8,902 bases of DNA from an uncultured Oscillibacter sp. (GTDB lineage: Bacteria > Bacillota > Clostridia > Oscillospirales > Oscillospiraceae): NCBI GenBank assembly GCA_904393855.1, contig CAJFNE010000072.1:1-8902 (forward strand). The letters are read 5' to 3'. Shown one piece after another: positions 1 through 5,657 of this stretch; the first letter of the stretch is position 1, and the number at the start of each line of letters is the position of its first letter. Both the position numbers and the translations under genes were made by a program. The notes beneath the pieces were generated by a model. The model saw only the letters and a program-made list of their open reading frames with translations, did no database searches and had not been told where the DNA came from.

Positions 1-483
1 AGCGAGGGCAAGGAGGGCAAGGGCCTCTTCCCCGCCAGCGTGGACTTCACCGCCGACCTCCACTCCATGGGTCAGTATATCCAGGAGGGCCGCCGGCTCA
101 TGCTGGAGACCGTGGTGCGGCTGGGGGCCTCCAACCGGCAGGTGTCCGTTCCCCGGGACGAGGCCGACGGCGACGGCCTGAACTTCCTGGCCGGGGAATC
201 CATGGACTTCATCCGGGACCGGGCCATGGAGGGCACCCTGCTGGCCCACACGGAGGGCGGCGTGCCCAACCTGATCGTGGACGCCGATGCCAAGACCCCC
301 CGGGCTCTGGGCCAGCTGATCTACTTCTTCGAGTACGCCTGCGGCCTGTCCGGCTATCTGCTGGGGGTGAACCCCTTCGACCAGCCCGGCGTGGAGGCCT
401 ATAAGAAGAACATGTTCGCTCTCCTGGGCAAGCCGGGGTATGAGGAGCGCAAAGCGGAGCTGGAGGCCAAGCTGCATAAGTAA
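1..483 (+). CDS. pgi: Glucose-6-phosphate isomerase, C-terminal part (5' end outside window)
   Basis: The protein interconverts glucose 6-phosphate and fructose 6-phosphate in the cytoplasm, the second step of glycolysis. The frame is open from base 1 and ends at TAA 481-483, giving about 160 C-terminal residues of a family that is usually about 450 residues long in Firmicutes. Recognisable family segments are GKGLFPASVDFTADLHSMGQ near the left edge and NPFDQPGVEAYK at about 370-405. The Lys at 403-405 in the latter sits where the family's conserved active-site Lys lies. The end, GKPGYEERKAELEAKLHK, is a normal Pgi tail. No terminator follows directly. The nearest one is at 667-702, after a spacer and a decayed second copy of this same tail. 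Family assignment is firm; only the start is missing. Confidence 0.95.
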   Translation, partial: SEGKEGKGLFPASVDFTADLHSMGQYIQEGRRLMLETVVRLGASNRQVSVPRDEADGDGLNFLAGESMDFIRDRAMEGTLLAHTEGGVPNLIVDADAKTPRALGQLIYFFEYACGLSGYLLGVNPFDQPGVEAYKKNMFALLGKPGYEERKAELEAKLHK

Positions 484-612
484 CGCCGGGCGTCCGGCAA
501 GGAAGCCCGCCCAGCCGCCGCGCGTGCGGCGCACGAGCGTTTTGCCCCAGGCAGAACCTCGAACCTGGCGGAATTCACTTCCGGCAGGTTGGTAAAATCA
601 CGGGGACCGCAC
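484..612. other. Hairpin-rich non-coding spacer between pgi and its tail relic
   Basis: No gene is seen here. Two inverted repeats are visible. CGCCGC 516-521 pairs with GCGGCG 526-531 over a four-base loop. AACCTGGCGG 562-571 pairs with CCGGCAGGTT 581-590 with one mismatch over a nine-base loop. Neither is followed by a T run, so they are not typical terminators. The stretch lies exactly between the intact pgi stop and a diverged pgi tail, so it may be the downstream flank that came with the present pgi allele. That origin is inference. Confidence 0.5.
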
Positions 613-664
613 GCCGGGGCATGAGGAGCGGAAAGCCGGGTTGAAGGTCGGGCTGAACGAATAA
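613..664 (+). pseudogene. Decayed second copy of the pgi 3' tail
   Basis: This 52-base stretch aligns without gaps to the true end of pgi at 432-483, with 39 of 52 bases identical, and both end in TAA. Read in frame it encodes PGHEERKAGLKVGLNE, against PGYEERKAELEAKLHK in the intact gene. Similarity stops near 611 and does not extend leftward. It lies two bases before the terminator stem at 667, so it probably marks where an older pgi once ended. It has no start, no ribosome binding site and no expected product. Confidence 0.7.
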
Positions 665-666
665 GC

Positions 667-702
667 GAGAGGGAGCGGCCCGCGGCCGCTCCCTCTCCTT
701 TT
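667..702 (+). terminator. Rho-independent terminator downstream of pgi
   Basis: A perfect 14-base-pair stem is formed by GAGAGGGAGCGGCC (667-680) and GGCCGCTCCCTCTC (684-697), with a three-base loop and CTTTT after it. It follows immediately after the relic pgi stop codon and ends transcription before the P-loop gene. Confidence 0.9.
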
Positions 703-734
703 GTGAATAAATCTAAAATCCGCCCTTTTAGTCA

Positions 735-763
735 TTGTTTTTTTCCGCAGGTTGTGCTATCCT
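735..763 (+). promoter_or_regulatory. Candidate sigma-A promoter for the P-loop gene
   Basis: TTGTTT at 735-740 and TATCCT at 758-763 are separated by 17 bases. Both hexamers are imperfect. The site sits after the pgi terminator and about 48 bases before the ATG at 811, where a promoter is needed. No operator-like dyad is obvious. Confidence 0.45.
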
Positions 764-810
764 AAAGACAACAACTGGACACCCCAAATCTGTGACAGGA
801 GTGATATAAT

Positions 811-1221
811 ATGGTTAGACTGATTATGGGAGCCAAGGGCTCCGGAAAGACCAAGCAGCTCATTGAGATGATCAACAACGCGGCAAAGGACGAGCCCGGC
901 AACGTGGTCTGCATCGAGGCCAACCGGAACATGACCTACGATATCCACTATCATATCCGGCTGATTGACGCGCAGGAATACATGCTGAACAACTACGATT
1001 CTTTCCGCGGCTTCATCAGCGGCCTGTATGCGGGCAACTACGATATCTCCCACGTGTTCATCGACAGCCTGTGCCGGATCATCGGCCGGGATGTGGACCG
1101 GGAGACCGAGGATTTCCTGAACTGGCTGGACGCCTTTGGCGAGCGCAATAACATCAAATTCACCGTCACCATCAGCGCGGACCTCTCCGCCGCCACCGAT
1201 GGGATGAAGCGGTATCTGTAA
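811..1221 (+). CDS. Small P-loop NTPase, conserved uncharacterised protein
   Basis: The 136-residue soluble protein begins MVRLIMGAKGSGKTKQLIEM. The Walker A motif GAKGSGKT lies at residues 7-14. A likely Walker B strand, HVFID, is at 81-85, after a strand-like NVVCIEA at 31-37. It has no signal peptide or membrane segment and no extra domain. The fold is therefore little more than a minimal nucleotide-binding core. From memory, similar short P-loop proteins of unknown role occur widely in Clostridia and are sometimes mislabelled as PilT-like. This one has no secretion-ATPase domain, so that label should not be used. AGGAG at 797-801 is nine bases before the ATG. The gene stands alone between its own candidate promoter and a strong terminator, so the neighbours do not suggest a function. 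Nucleotide binding is well supported; the biological role is unknown. Confidence 0.85.
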   Translation: MVRLIMGAKGSGKTKQLIEMINNAAKDEPGNVVCIEANRNMTYDIHYHIRLIDAQEYMLNNYDSFRGFISGLYAGNYDISHVFIDSLCRIIGRDVDRETEDFLNWLDAFGERNNIKFTVTISADLSAATDGMKRYL

Positions 1222-1230
1222 ATCGGATCT

Positions 1231-1265
1231 AGCAAGCCCCCTCCAAATGGAGGGGGCTTGCTTTA
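1231..1265 (+). terminator. Rho-independent terminator after the P-loop gene
   Basis: AGCAAGCCCCCTCC (1231-1244) pairs perfectly with GGAGGGGGCTTGCT (1249-1262) around an AAAT loop. The 3' arm runs into a short T-rich stretch. It starts nine bases after the stop of the P-loop gene. The T tract is short, but the stem is very stable. Confidence 0.8.
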
Positions 1266-1436
1266 CGCAGGATCAGACAGGCGGGCGCTCCCGGCGGGTC
1301 CATCCCGATCAGGAAACGGAGGCAATGCACGAACTTACATGCGGCAGCCCGGGTTACTAGAAACCGGCGTGCAATTTGAATCTGTGTATGATGCGGCAAG
1401 GCTTTTTACGCGAATGTACGCGCAGAAAATGGAAAA

Positions 1437-1904
1437 TTATAGAATAGGTATGCACAATTCGCAAAAATGCTCGTCCACCAGCCTTTTCTGATAGCGCTCC
1501 ATGACGGGCCTGCTCTCATCCGGCAAATACCCCAATTCCTTCCATTCGGAAAAAAACATCTGCCATGCGGTTTGTACCGCGTCTGCCGTATGGGGGATTT
1601 GGAAAACCAAATAATTTCCACCTGCCAGCTCTCTGCATCTGACTGGACCCGGCACAGATTCCTGGTCTGGAGGCCGATGGATGCAGACATCGTAGCGGCA
1701 ACGGCAGGGTTCCACTTTTTCAGGGTCATCCATGGGGATCGCGTAGATGACCGTATCTTCATGACAGAGGTCGTTCTCGTTCACCCACTTCTTAAAGGTT
1801 TCCATCAGCGCATGATTTCCAGCGCCATATTCGCCCGTTCTCCGCATGTAAAAAACCGTGTAGGGCGGTATTTTTTCCTGCGTCGCGCTCACGTAAAAGT
1901 TCAA
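1437..1904 (-). CDS. Stand-alone GyrI-like (SbmC/AraC effector-binding) domain protein
   Basis: The 155-residue protein matches the GyrI-like small-molecule-binding fold, found alone in E. coli SbmC (about 157 residues) and as the C-terminal half of Rob/AraC-type regulators. Family-typical stretches are VIYAIPMDDPEKVEPCRCRYDVCI (quoted in part: IYAIPMDDP at 53-61 and CRCRYDVCI at 67-75), LAGGNYLVFQIP at 93-104, a Trp-rich helix with FFSEWKELGY at 117-126, PVMERY at 133-138 and the closing CELCIPI with Glu149. In relatives that late acidic residue contacts cationic ligands. There is no helix-turn-helix, so it is not itself a normal transcription factor. The start is TTG, chosen because GGGAGGA (1911-1917) lies six bases upstream and no ATG fits. 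The gene looks more AT-rich than its neighbours. Possible roles are ligand or drug sequestration, gyrase protection, or a solo regulator; the sequence does not decide. Confidence 0.85.
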   Translation of the reverse strand: MNFYVSATQEKIPPYTVFYMRRTGEYGAGNHALMETFKKWVNENDLCHEDTVIYAIPMDDPEKVEPCRCRYDVCIHRPPDQESVPGPVRCRELAGGNYLVFQIPHTADAVQTAWQMFFSEWKELGYLPDESRPVMERYQKRLVDEHFCELCIPIL

Positions 1905-1946
1905 CTTGATTCCTCCCGTCCGTCCAGTACATCGATGTCCGCAGAA

Positions 1947-1975
1947 ATGGTACCCCGCATTAAAAGGATTTTCAA
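1947..1975 (-). promoter_or_regulatory. Candidate sigma-A promoter for the GyrI-like gene
   Basis: On the minus strand TTGAAA (1975-1970) is followed after exactly 17 bases by TACCAT (1952-1947). That would give a leader of about 36 bases before the TTG start at 1904. A competing reading is that an open frame runs through this same stretch and overlaps the TTG start (see findings). Confidence 0.5.
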
Positions 1976-2066
1976 GAACTTTTTTAAATAAGACTGCTCT
2001 TTTTTTGTGATTATTTAGAAAAAATCCGCGCTCCCGTGGGCAGGAGATTGCAGTAGAACGGCGGAG

Positions 2067-2107
2067 AAAATGCAGGGCGGCATGGCCTCTCAGCCATGCC
2101 GCCCTGC
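2067..2107 (-). terminator. Rho-independent terminator after the M23 peptidase gene
   Basis: GCAGGGCGGCATGGC (2072-2086) pairs perfectly over 15 bases with GCCATGCCGCCCTGC (2093-2107), with a six-base loop. Read on the minus strand the stem is followed by ATTTTC (2071-2066), so it serves the gene ending at 2160. Confidence 0.85.
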
Positions 2108-2123
2108 GGCAATTCCATGTGAT

Positions 2124-2153
2124 GCGGGCGCTCCCGTTCCCGGGAGCGCCCGC
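2124..2153 (-). other. GC-rich hairpin just after the M23 gene stop
   Basis: GCGGGCGCTCCCG (2124-2136) pairs perfectly over 13 bases with CGGGAGCGCCCGC (2141-2153) across a four-base loop. No T run follows on either strand. It lies seven bases beyond the stop codon of the M23 gene and ahead of the T-tailed terminator. It may protect the mRNA 3' end or assist termination. Confidence 0.7.
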
Positions 2154-2159
2154 GCGTTG

Positions 2160-3926
2160 TCATGGCAGATAGTTCAGGGGGTTCCGGGCCACGCCGTTGT
2201 AGCGGACCTCGAAGTGGCAGTGATTGCCGGTGGAGTTGCCGGTGGAGCCCATCCGGGCAATCTGCTGGCCCTTGTAGACGTGGTCGCCCACGGAGACCAG
2301 GAGACTGCTGTTATGGCCGTACCGGGTCACATAGCCGTTGCCGTGGTCGATCTGCACCAGGTAGCCATAGCCGCCCATCCACCCGGCGTAGGTGACGGTG
2401 CCGCCGTCCGCGGCGTAGATACCGCTGCCGTAGCTGCCGGCGATGTCGATGCCCTGGTGGTTGGTGGAGCCGATGCCGCCGGGAGAGGACCGGCCGCCGA
2501 AGTAAGAGGTGATCCGGCCGGTGGTGGGCCAGCGGAACGTGCCGGTGGGATACCAGGTGGGCCGTTCCTTGGTGCCCTGGAGCCGCTGCTCCGTCACAGG
2601 CTCTTTCAGCAGCACGGAGGAGAGGATCGTCCGCTCCGTCTCCTCGCCGTTGACATAGGTGACGCTGGCCACCACATCGGCGGCGCCGTACTCACCGGGA
2701 GAGGTGACCTGATAATCACCCTTCCACAGATTGGCGCTGTCCGTGTACTCGATGTCATAGTTCACCTGGTCCACATACCGCTCCTGCTGCACTACCGTCA
2801 AGGTCAGATAGGGTACGGAGGCAGAGAGGGTCAGAATTTCACCGATCTGCAGCTTGTCGATGTTGTAGCCGGGGTTCAGCTCCAGCAGCTCCGCGGAGGT
2901 CAGGCCGTGGTCATTGGCGATCTCAGACCAGGTGTCCCCCGCCTTCACCTCGTAGGTGACCTCGGCGCTCTTGGTGCTGTACAGGGTCTCGGCGATATAG
3001 CCCAGGTTCATGATGTCCTCACTGGGGACATACTCCTGCTTGATCTCAATATCCTCGGCGAACTCGCAGGAGATCGTGTCCTCCGTGGTGGCGTCCTCCT
3101 TCAGACGCTCCAGCAGTTCCTCCAAGGCGCCCTCATAGGGGGTGGCTCCGATATACTCGCCGTCCACATACAGGCAGTAGGCCTGGGTCACCAGGCCGAT
3201 CTCCGCGGACAGGTCCTCCTCCAGCGTGGCCTCGTCCACCACGTCCTGCCGGTTCATGAGGCTAGAGGAATACTGCACCAGGGACTCATCCAGGGTGAAG
3301 TCCTCGCCCAGGGTCCGGGTGGTGACGGATTCCAGGTTGGAGACCACCTCGTCCGCCTGGGACTGGTCGGCCACGGTCGCAACCACCTCCCCGTCATAGG
3401 AGACGGTGACGCCCATGGTGTAGGTGCTGCACACCAGGACCACCACCACCAGGGCACAGCCGGAGCCGATGAAAGCGGCGGGGTGCAGCTGCTTCTTCCA
3501 GCGGATCTTGCTCAGCGGACCAGCCAGACGGGCCAGCAGCTGCTTTCGAACCCGGTCAAACCGCTCCCACAGGAGGCTGCCCAGCATGGGGAGCATATTC
3601 CATGCCAGCAGGAGCAGCTGCACCGGCAGTGCGTCGGACTCCGGGAAGTTATAGGCCCGCTCCTCCGCCCTCAGGTTCTGGACATGCTTGTGCAGCCGCC
3701 GTGCGCGGCGCCGCAGACGCCGGAGCTGAAGAACCAGAAAATGCACACCGTAGGGAGCTCGCTTTTCCTCTGCCGCCGCGCGGCGCGGGTTGCGCGCGGG
3801 CTCCTCCTGCAAAGCTGTCTGAGATGCGGACGGCTCCTCTGCCTTGGGGACCGCCGTTTCCACCCGGGAAGCCGGCTTCTTCCGGGAGGCGGGCCCGCCA
3901 TTCTTTCGTGAATGCTTTTGTTCCAT
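2160..3926 (-). CDS. Membrane-anchored LysM-G5-M23 peptidoglycan endopeptidase
   Basis: The 588-residue protein probably cuts peptide cross-links in the cell wall outside the membrane. Domain order is as follows: a very basic cytoplasmic N-terminus (arginine-rich around 69-77); one clear transmembrane helix at about 150-170 (AAFIGSGCALVVVVLVCSTY); a linker region; a LysM wall-binding domain at 325-367 (begins YEVKAGDTWSEIA); a G5-like domain at 373-453; and an M23/LytM zinc peptidase at 470-583. Zinc and catalytic residues are all present: H490 and D494 in HQGID, H538 in YGH, and H569 and H571 in HCH. A hydrophobic stretch at 99-119 is flanked by basic residues and is more likely amphipathic than a second helix. 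The ATG at 3926 is preferred because AGGAG (3936-3932) lies five bases upstream. A GTG at 3932 would overlap that site. It is divergent from pta and followed by two hairpins. The enzyme should be active; its cleavage bond is not known. Confidence 0.95.
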   Translation of the reverse strand: MEQKHSRKNGGPASRKKPASRVETAVPKAEEPSASQTALQEEPARNPRRAAAEEKRAPYGVHFLVLQLRRLRRRARRLHKHVQNLRAEERAYNFPESDALPVQLLLLAWNMLPMLGSLLWERFDRVRKQLLARLAGPLSKIRWKKQLHPAAFIGSGCALVVVVLVCSTYTMGVTVSYDGEVVATVADQSQADEVVSNLESVTTRTLGEDFTLDESLVQYSSSLMNRQDVVDEATLEEDLSAEIGLVTQAYCLYVDGEYIGATPYEGALEELLERLKEDATTEDTISCEFAEDIEIKQEYVPSEDIMNLGYIAETLYSTKSAEVTYEVKAGDTWSEIANDHGLTSAELLELNPGYNIDKLQIGEILTLSASVPYLTLTVVQQERYVDQVNYDIEYTDSANLWKGDYQVTSPGEYGAADVVASVTYVNGEETERTILSSVLLKEPVTEQRLQGTKERPTWYPTGTFRWPTTGRITSYFGGRSSPGGIGSTNHQGIDIAGSYGSGIYAADGGTVTYAGWMGGYGYLVQIDHGNGYVTRYGHNSSLLVSVGDHVYKGQQIARMGSTGNSTGNHCHFEVRYNGVARNPLNYLP

Positions 3927-3958
3927 AGTCACTCCTAAAAGAAATGAAGCTCGTAAAA

Positions 3959-3974
3959 GTTACAAATTGTTACC
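3959..3974 (-). promoter_or_regulatory. Direct repeat at the M23 promoter start, possible operator
   Basis: GTTACA (3959-3964) and GTTACC (3969-3974) repeat with a 10-base period, just downstream of the -10 box and near the expected transcription start. On the minus strand the halves read GGTAAC and TGTAAC. These resemble half-sites of WalR, which controls wall hydrolases in Firmicutes, but the WalR consensus has an 11-base period. A regulator of this type is speculation. Confidence 0.25.
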
Positions 3975-3982
3975 GTTCCCTT

Positions 3983-4011
3983 ATCATACCTCTTTTCCCT
4001 AAACTCGTCAA
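3983..4011 (-). promoter_or_regulatory. Sigma-A promoter of the M23 peptidase gene
   Basis: On the minus strand TTGACG (4011-4006) and TATGAT (3988-3983) are separated by exactly 17 bases. Both are close to consensus. The leader is about 50 bases before the ATG at 3926. The promoter is divergent from that of pta. The stretch between the two, 4012-4156, is AT-rich and holds nothing I can name. Confidence 0.85.
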
Positions 4012-4156
4012 CCCCCTAATTTGTTCAAAAAATATTCATTTTTGTCCTTTCTCCCGGAAGTGCGCCCCGCAAAAGTATTCCGGAAGAAGCCGCCGACTTT
4101 CATAAAACTGTGCGGAAAACTTACGCAAATTTTGTGTCGATCCGGCGATTTTTCAA

Positions 4157-4184
4157 TTGACCACGGCGTTCAACCGTGTATAAT
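4157..4184 (+). promoter_or_regulatory. Sigma-A promoter of pta
   Basis: TTGACC (4157-4162) and a perfect TATAAT (4179-4184) are separated by 16 bases. Expected transcription starts near 4191, about 29 bases before the ATG, so there is little room for a leader regulator. This looks like a strong constitutive promoter. Confidence 0.85.
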
Positions 4185-4219
4185 AAAGGCATGATCTCTT
4201 AATTTTGGAGGAATACGTG

Positions 4220-5200
4220 ATGTTTGAGTTTCTCATTAACAAGTTGAAAGCACACCCCCGCAAAATCGTGTTCACAGAGGGCACGGATCCCCGGATTCTG
4301 GAGGCCTCCGCCCGGCTGCTGTCCGGTACCTTCCTGACCCCCGTGCTGGTGGGCAACCCGGAGGAGATTCAAAAGGCCGCCGAGGAGATCGGCTTCAACA
4401 TCCGCGGCGCCGAGATCATCGACCCCGCGTCCTTTGCGGACATGGACAAGATGGTGGCCCTGATGGTGGAGCTGCGCAAGGGCAAGATGACCGAAGATGA
4501 GTGCCGCGCCCTGCTCAAGCAGCCCAACTACTTCGGCACCATGCTGGTGAAGATGGGCTACGCCGACGCCCTGCTGGGCGGCGCCACCTACTCCACCGCC
4601 GACACGGTCCGTCCCGCCCTGCAGATCGTCAAGACCAAGCCCGGCAACAAGATCGTGTCCTCCTGCTTCATCCTGGTGCGCCCCTCCGCCACCGGCGACC
4701 GGGAGGTCCTGGCCATGGCCGACTGCGCCATCAACATCAAGCCCACCGAGGATGAGCTGGTGGAGATCGCCCTGGAGACCGCCGAGACCGCCAAGATCTT
4801 CGGCATCGACCCGAAGATCGCCTTCCTGAGCTACTCCACCCTGGGCTCCGGCAAGGGCGAGGACGTGGACAAGATGCGCAATGCCTGCGCCAAGGCCAAG
4901 GCCCTGCGCCCCGACCTGGAGATGGACGGCGAGCTGCAGTTCGACGCCGCCGTGTCTCCCCGGGTGGCCCACACCAAGTGCCCCAACTCCACGGTGGCCG
5001 GCCACGCCAACACCTTCATCTTCCCGGACATCAACGCCGGCAACATCGGCTACAAGATCTGCCAGCGCATGGGTTCCTTCGACGCCTACGGCCCCGTGCT
5101 GCAGGGCCTGAACGCCCCCATCAATGACCTGTCCCGGGGCTGCAACGCCCAGGAGGTCTACTCCATGGCCATCATCACCGCCGGCCTGTGCGACGACTGA
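4220..5200 (+). CDS. pta: Phosphate acetyltransferase
   Basis: The enzyme converts acetyl-CoA and phosphate to acetyl phosphate and CoA in the cytoplasm. Acetate kinase then uses acetyl phosphate to make ATP. The 326-residue protein is the usual length of the short, single-domain bacterial type, lacking the N-terminal regulatory domain of enterobacterial Pta. Family motifs are LSYSTLGSGKG at 203-213, DGELQFDAA at 236-244, IFPDINAGNIGYK at 267-279 and LSRGCNAQEVY at 304-314. The SRGC at 305-308 matches the catalytic Ser-Arg and nearby Cys known from Methanosarcina Pta. GGAGG at 4207-4211 sits eight bases before the ATG; a TTG at 4205 overlaps it and is rejected. No acetate kinase gene follows, so ackA lies elsewhere. 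Codon use is strongly biased to C/G in third positions, as expected for a highly expressed metabolic gene. Confidence 0.97.
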   Translation: MFEFLINKLKAHPRKIVFTEGTDPRILEASARLLSGTFLTPVLVGNPEEIQKAAEEIGFNIRGAEIIDPASFADMDKMVALMVELRKGKMTEDECRALLKQPNYFGTMLVKMGYADALLGGATYSTADTVRPALQIVKTKPGNKIVSSCFILVRPSATGDREVLAMADCAINIKPTEDELVEIALETAETAKIFGIDPKIAFLSYSTLGSGKGEDVDKMRNACAKAKALRPDLEMDGELQFDAAVSPRVAHTKCPNSTVAGHANTFIFPDINAGNIGYKICQRMGSFDAYGPVLQGLNAPINDLSRGCNAQEVYSMAIITAGLCDD

Positions 5201-5309
5201 GCACGCCCGCCCCGTAGAACATCCGCCGCCCCATGACCAACTTCATTCGGTAAATCAGGGTGGCCGACTGTACGGCCCCGGCCGCTGACGAGGGGGAGGA
5301 GTTTTGGGT

Positions 5310-5540
5310 ATGAGCCTCAGCTTTTTCAACTCCAGCGGCAGCGATTGGTTCCTGGTACTGGTAATCCTGCCGGTGACAGGCCTGGTGATCTGGGGCCTGA
5401 ACAAGTTCTTGCTGCACCGTCTAAAAAAGGGCGAGGCAGACTATTCGCCGGCGGGGTACCGCAAGAGGGCCCGGCTCTTCTGCATGGCGCTGGCGGCGTT
5501 GATGCTGTTGGCAGGTGTCCTGATCTCGGCCCTGGATTGA
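5310..5540 (+). CDS. Small two-helix membrane protein, unknown function
   Basis: The 76-residue protein has two hydrophobic helices, at about 13-35 (DWFLVLVILPVTGLVIWGLN) and 56-74 (MALAALMLLAGVLISALD). They are joined by a charged loop with LHRLKKGEADYSPAGYRKRAR. The basic loop predicts a cytoplasmic loop with both ends outside. The ATG is chosen because a strong GGGGGAGGAG (5292-5301) lies eight bases upstream; a TTG at 5304 is too close to it. It is 109 bases after pta with no convincing terminator between, so read-through from the pta promoter is likely. I do not recognise a family. It is supported by the ribosome binding site, membrane topology and a terminator directly after it. Confidence 0.7.
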   Translation: MSLSFFNSSGSDWFLVLVILPVTGLVIWGLNKFLLHRLKKGEADYSPAGYRKRARLFCMALAALMLLAGVLISALD

Positions 5541-5558
5541 GCGCGTTATTCTTGGTAA

Positions 5559-5593
5559 AAGCCAGGCGGCCCCATGTTGGGGCCGCCTGGCTT
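5559..5593. terminator. Bidirectional terminator between the small membrane gene and comM
   Basis: AAGCCAGGCGGCCCC (5559-5573) pairs perfectly over 15 bases with GGGGCCGCCTGGCTT (5579-5593) around a five-base loop. On the plus strand it ends in CTTATT. On the minus strand it ends in CTTTTACC, the better T run. It lies between convergent genes and probably serves both. On the minus strand it is reached only after the comM tail relic. Confidence 0.85.
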
Positions 5594-5597
5594 ATTG

Positions 5598-5657
5598 ATC
5601 CCTTGAAGATATCTGTATTCCGGAGCTGGATCGCCTCCGCTCCGCTGTCACATGCTC
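5598..5657 (-). pseudogene. Decayed second copy of the comM 3' tail
   Basis: Bases 5598-5640 match the true comM end at 5756-5798, with 34 of 43 bases identical. On the minus strand it encodes EAIQLRNTDIFKG, against EAIQFRNTDILKG in the intact gene, and most changes are at third codon positions. Just upstream GAG CAT GTG ACA (5657-5646) reads EHVT, matching EHLA in ComM. The two parts are put out of frame by a five-base tandem duplication, TCCGC TCCGC at 5636-5645. The stop codon is also lost (TCA in place of TAA). It has no start and ends next to the terminator at 5593. It is a relic of a real but diverged comM gene. Confidence 0.75.

Noticed and set aside
541..600. Possible tRNA-like folding after pgi
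   Set aside because: A T-arm-like word (ACCTCGAACC) and a hairpin are present, but no cloverleaf, acceptor stem or anticodon arm could be assembled.
1467..1991. 174-codon plus-strand open frame opposite the GyrI-like gene
   Set aside because: The opposite strand matches the GyrI-like family throughout and has a good ribosome binding site. The plus frame shows no recognisable domain.
2070..3911. 613-codon plus-strand open frame antisense to the M23 gene
   Set aside because: It is a low-complexity Gly/Ala/Val/His-rich product of strong GC bias opposite a gene with complete LysM, G5 and M23 motifs.
4199..5005. 268-codon minus-strand open frame opposite pta
   Set aside because: It is a shadow of the well-supported pta gene, with skewed composition and no motif.
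5201..5300. Possible terminator or small RNA between pta and the small membrane gene
   Set aside because: Only a five-base-pair stem (GGCCG 5262-5266 with CGGCC 5273-5277) is seen, with no T run and no promoter.
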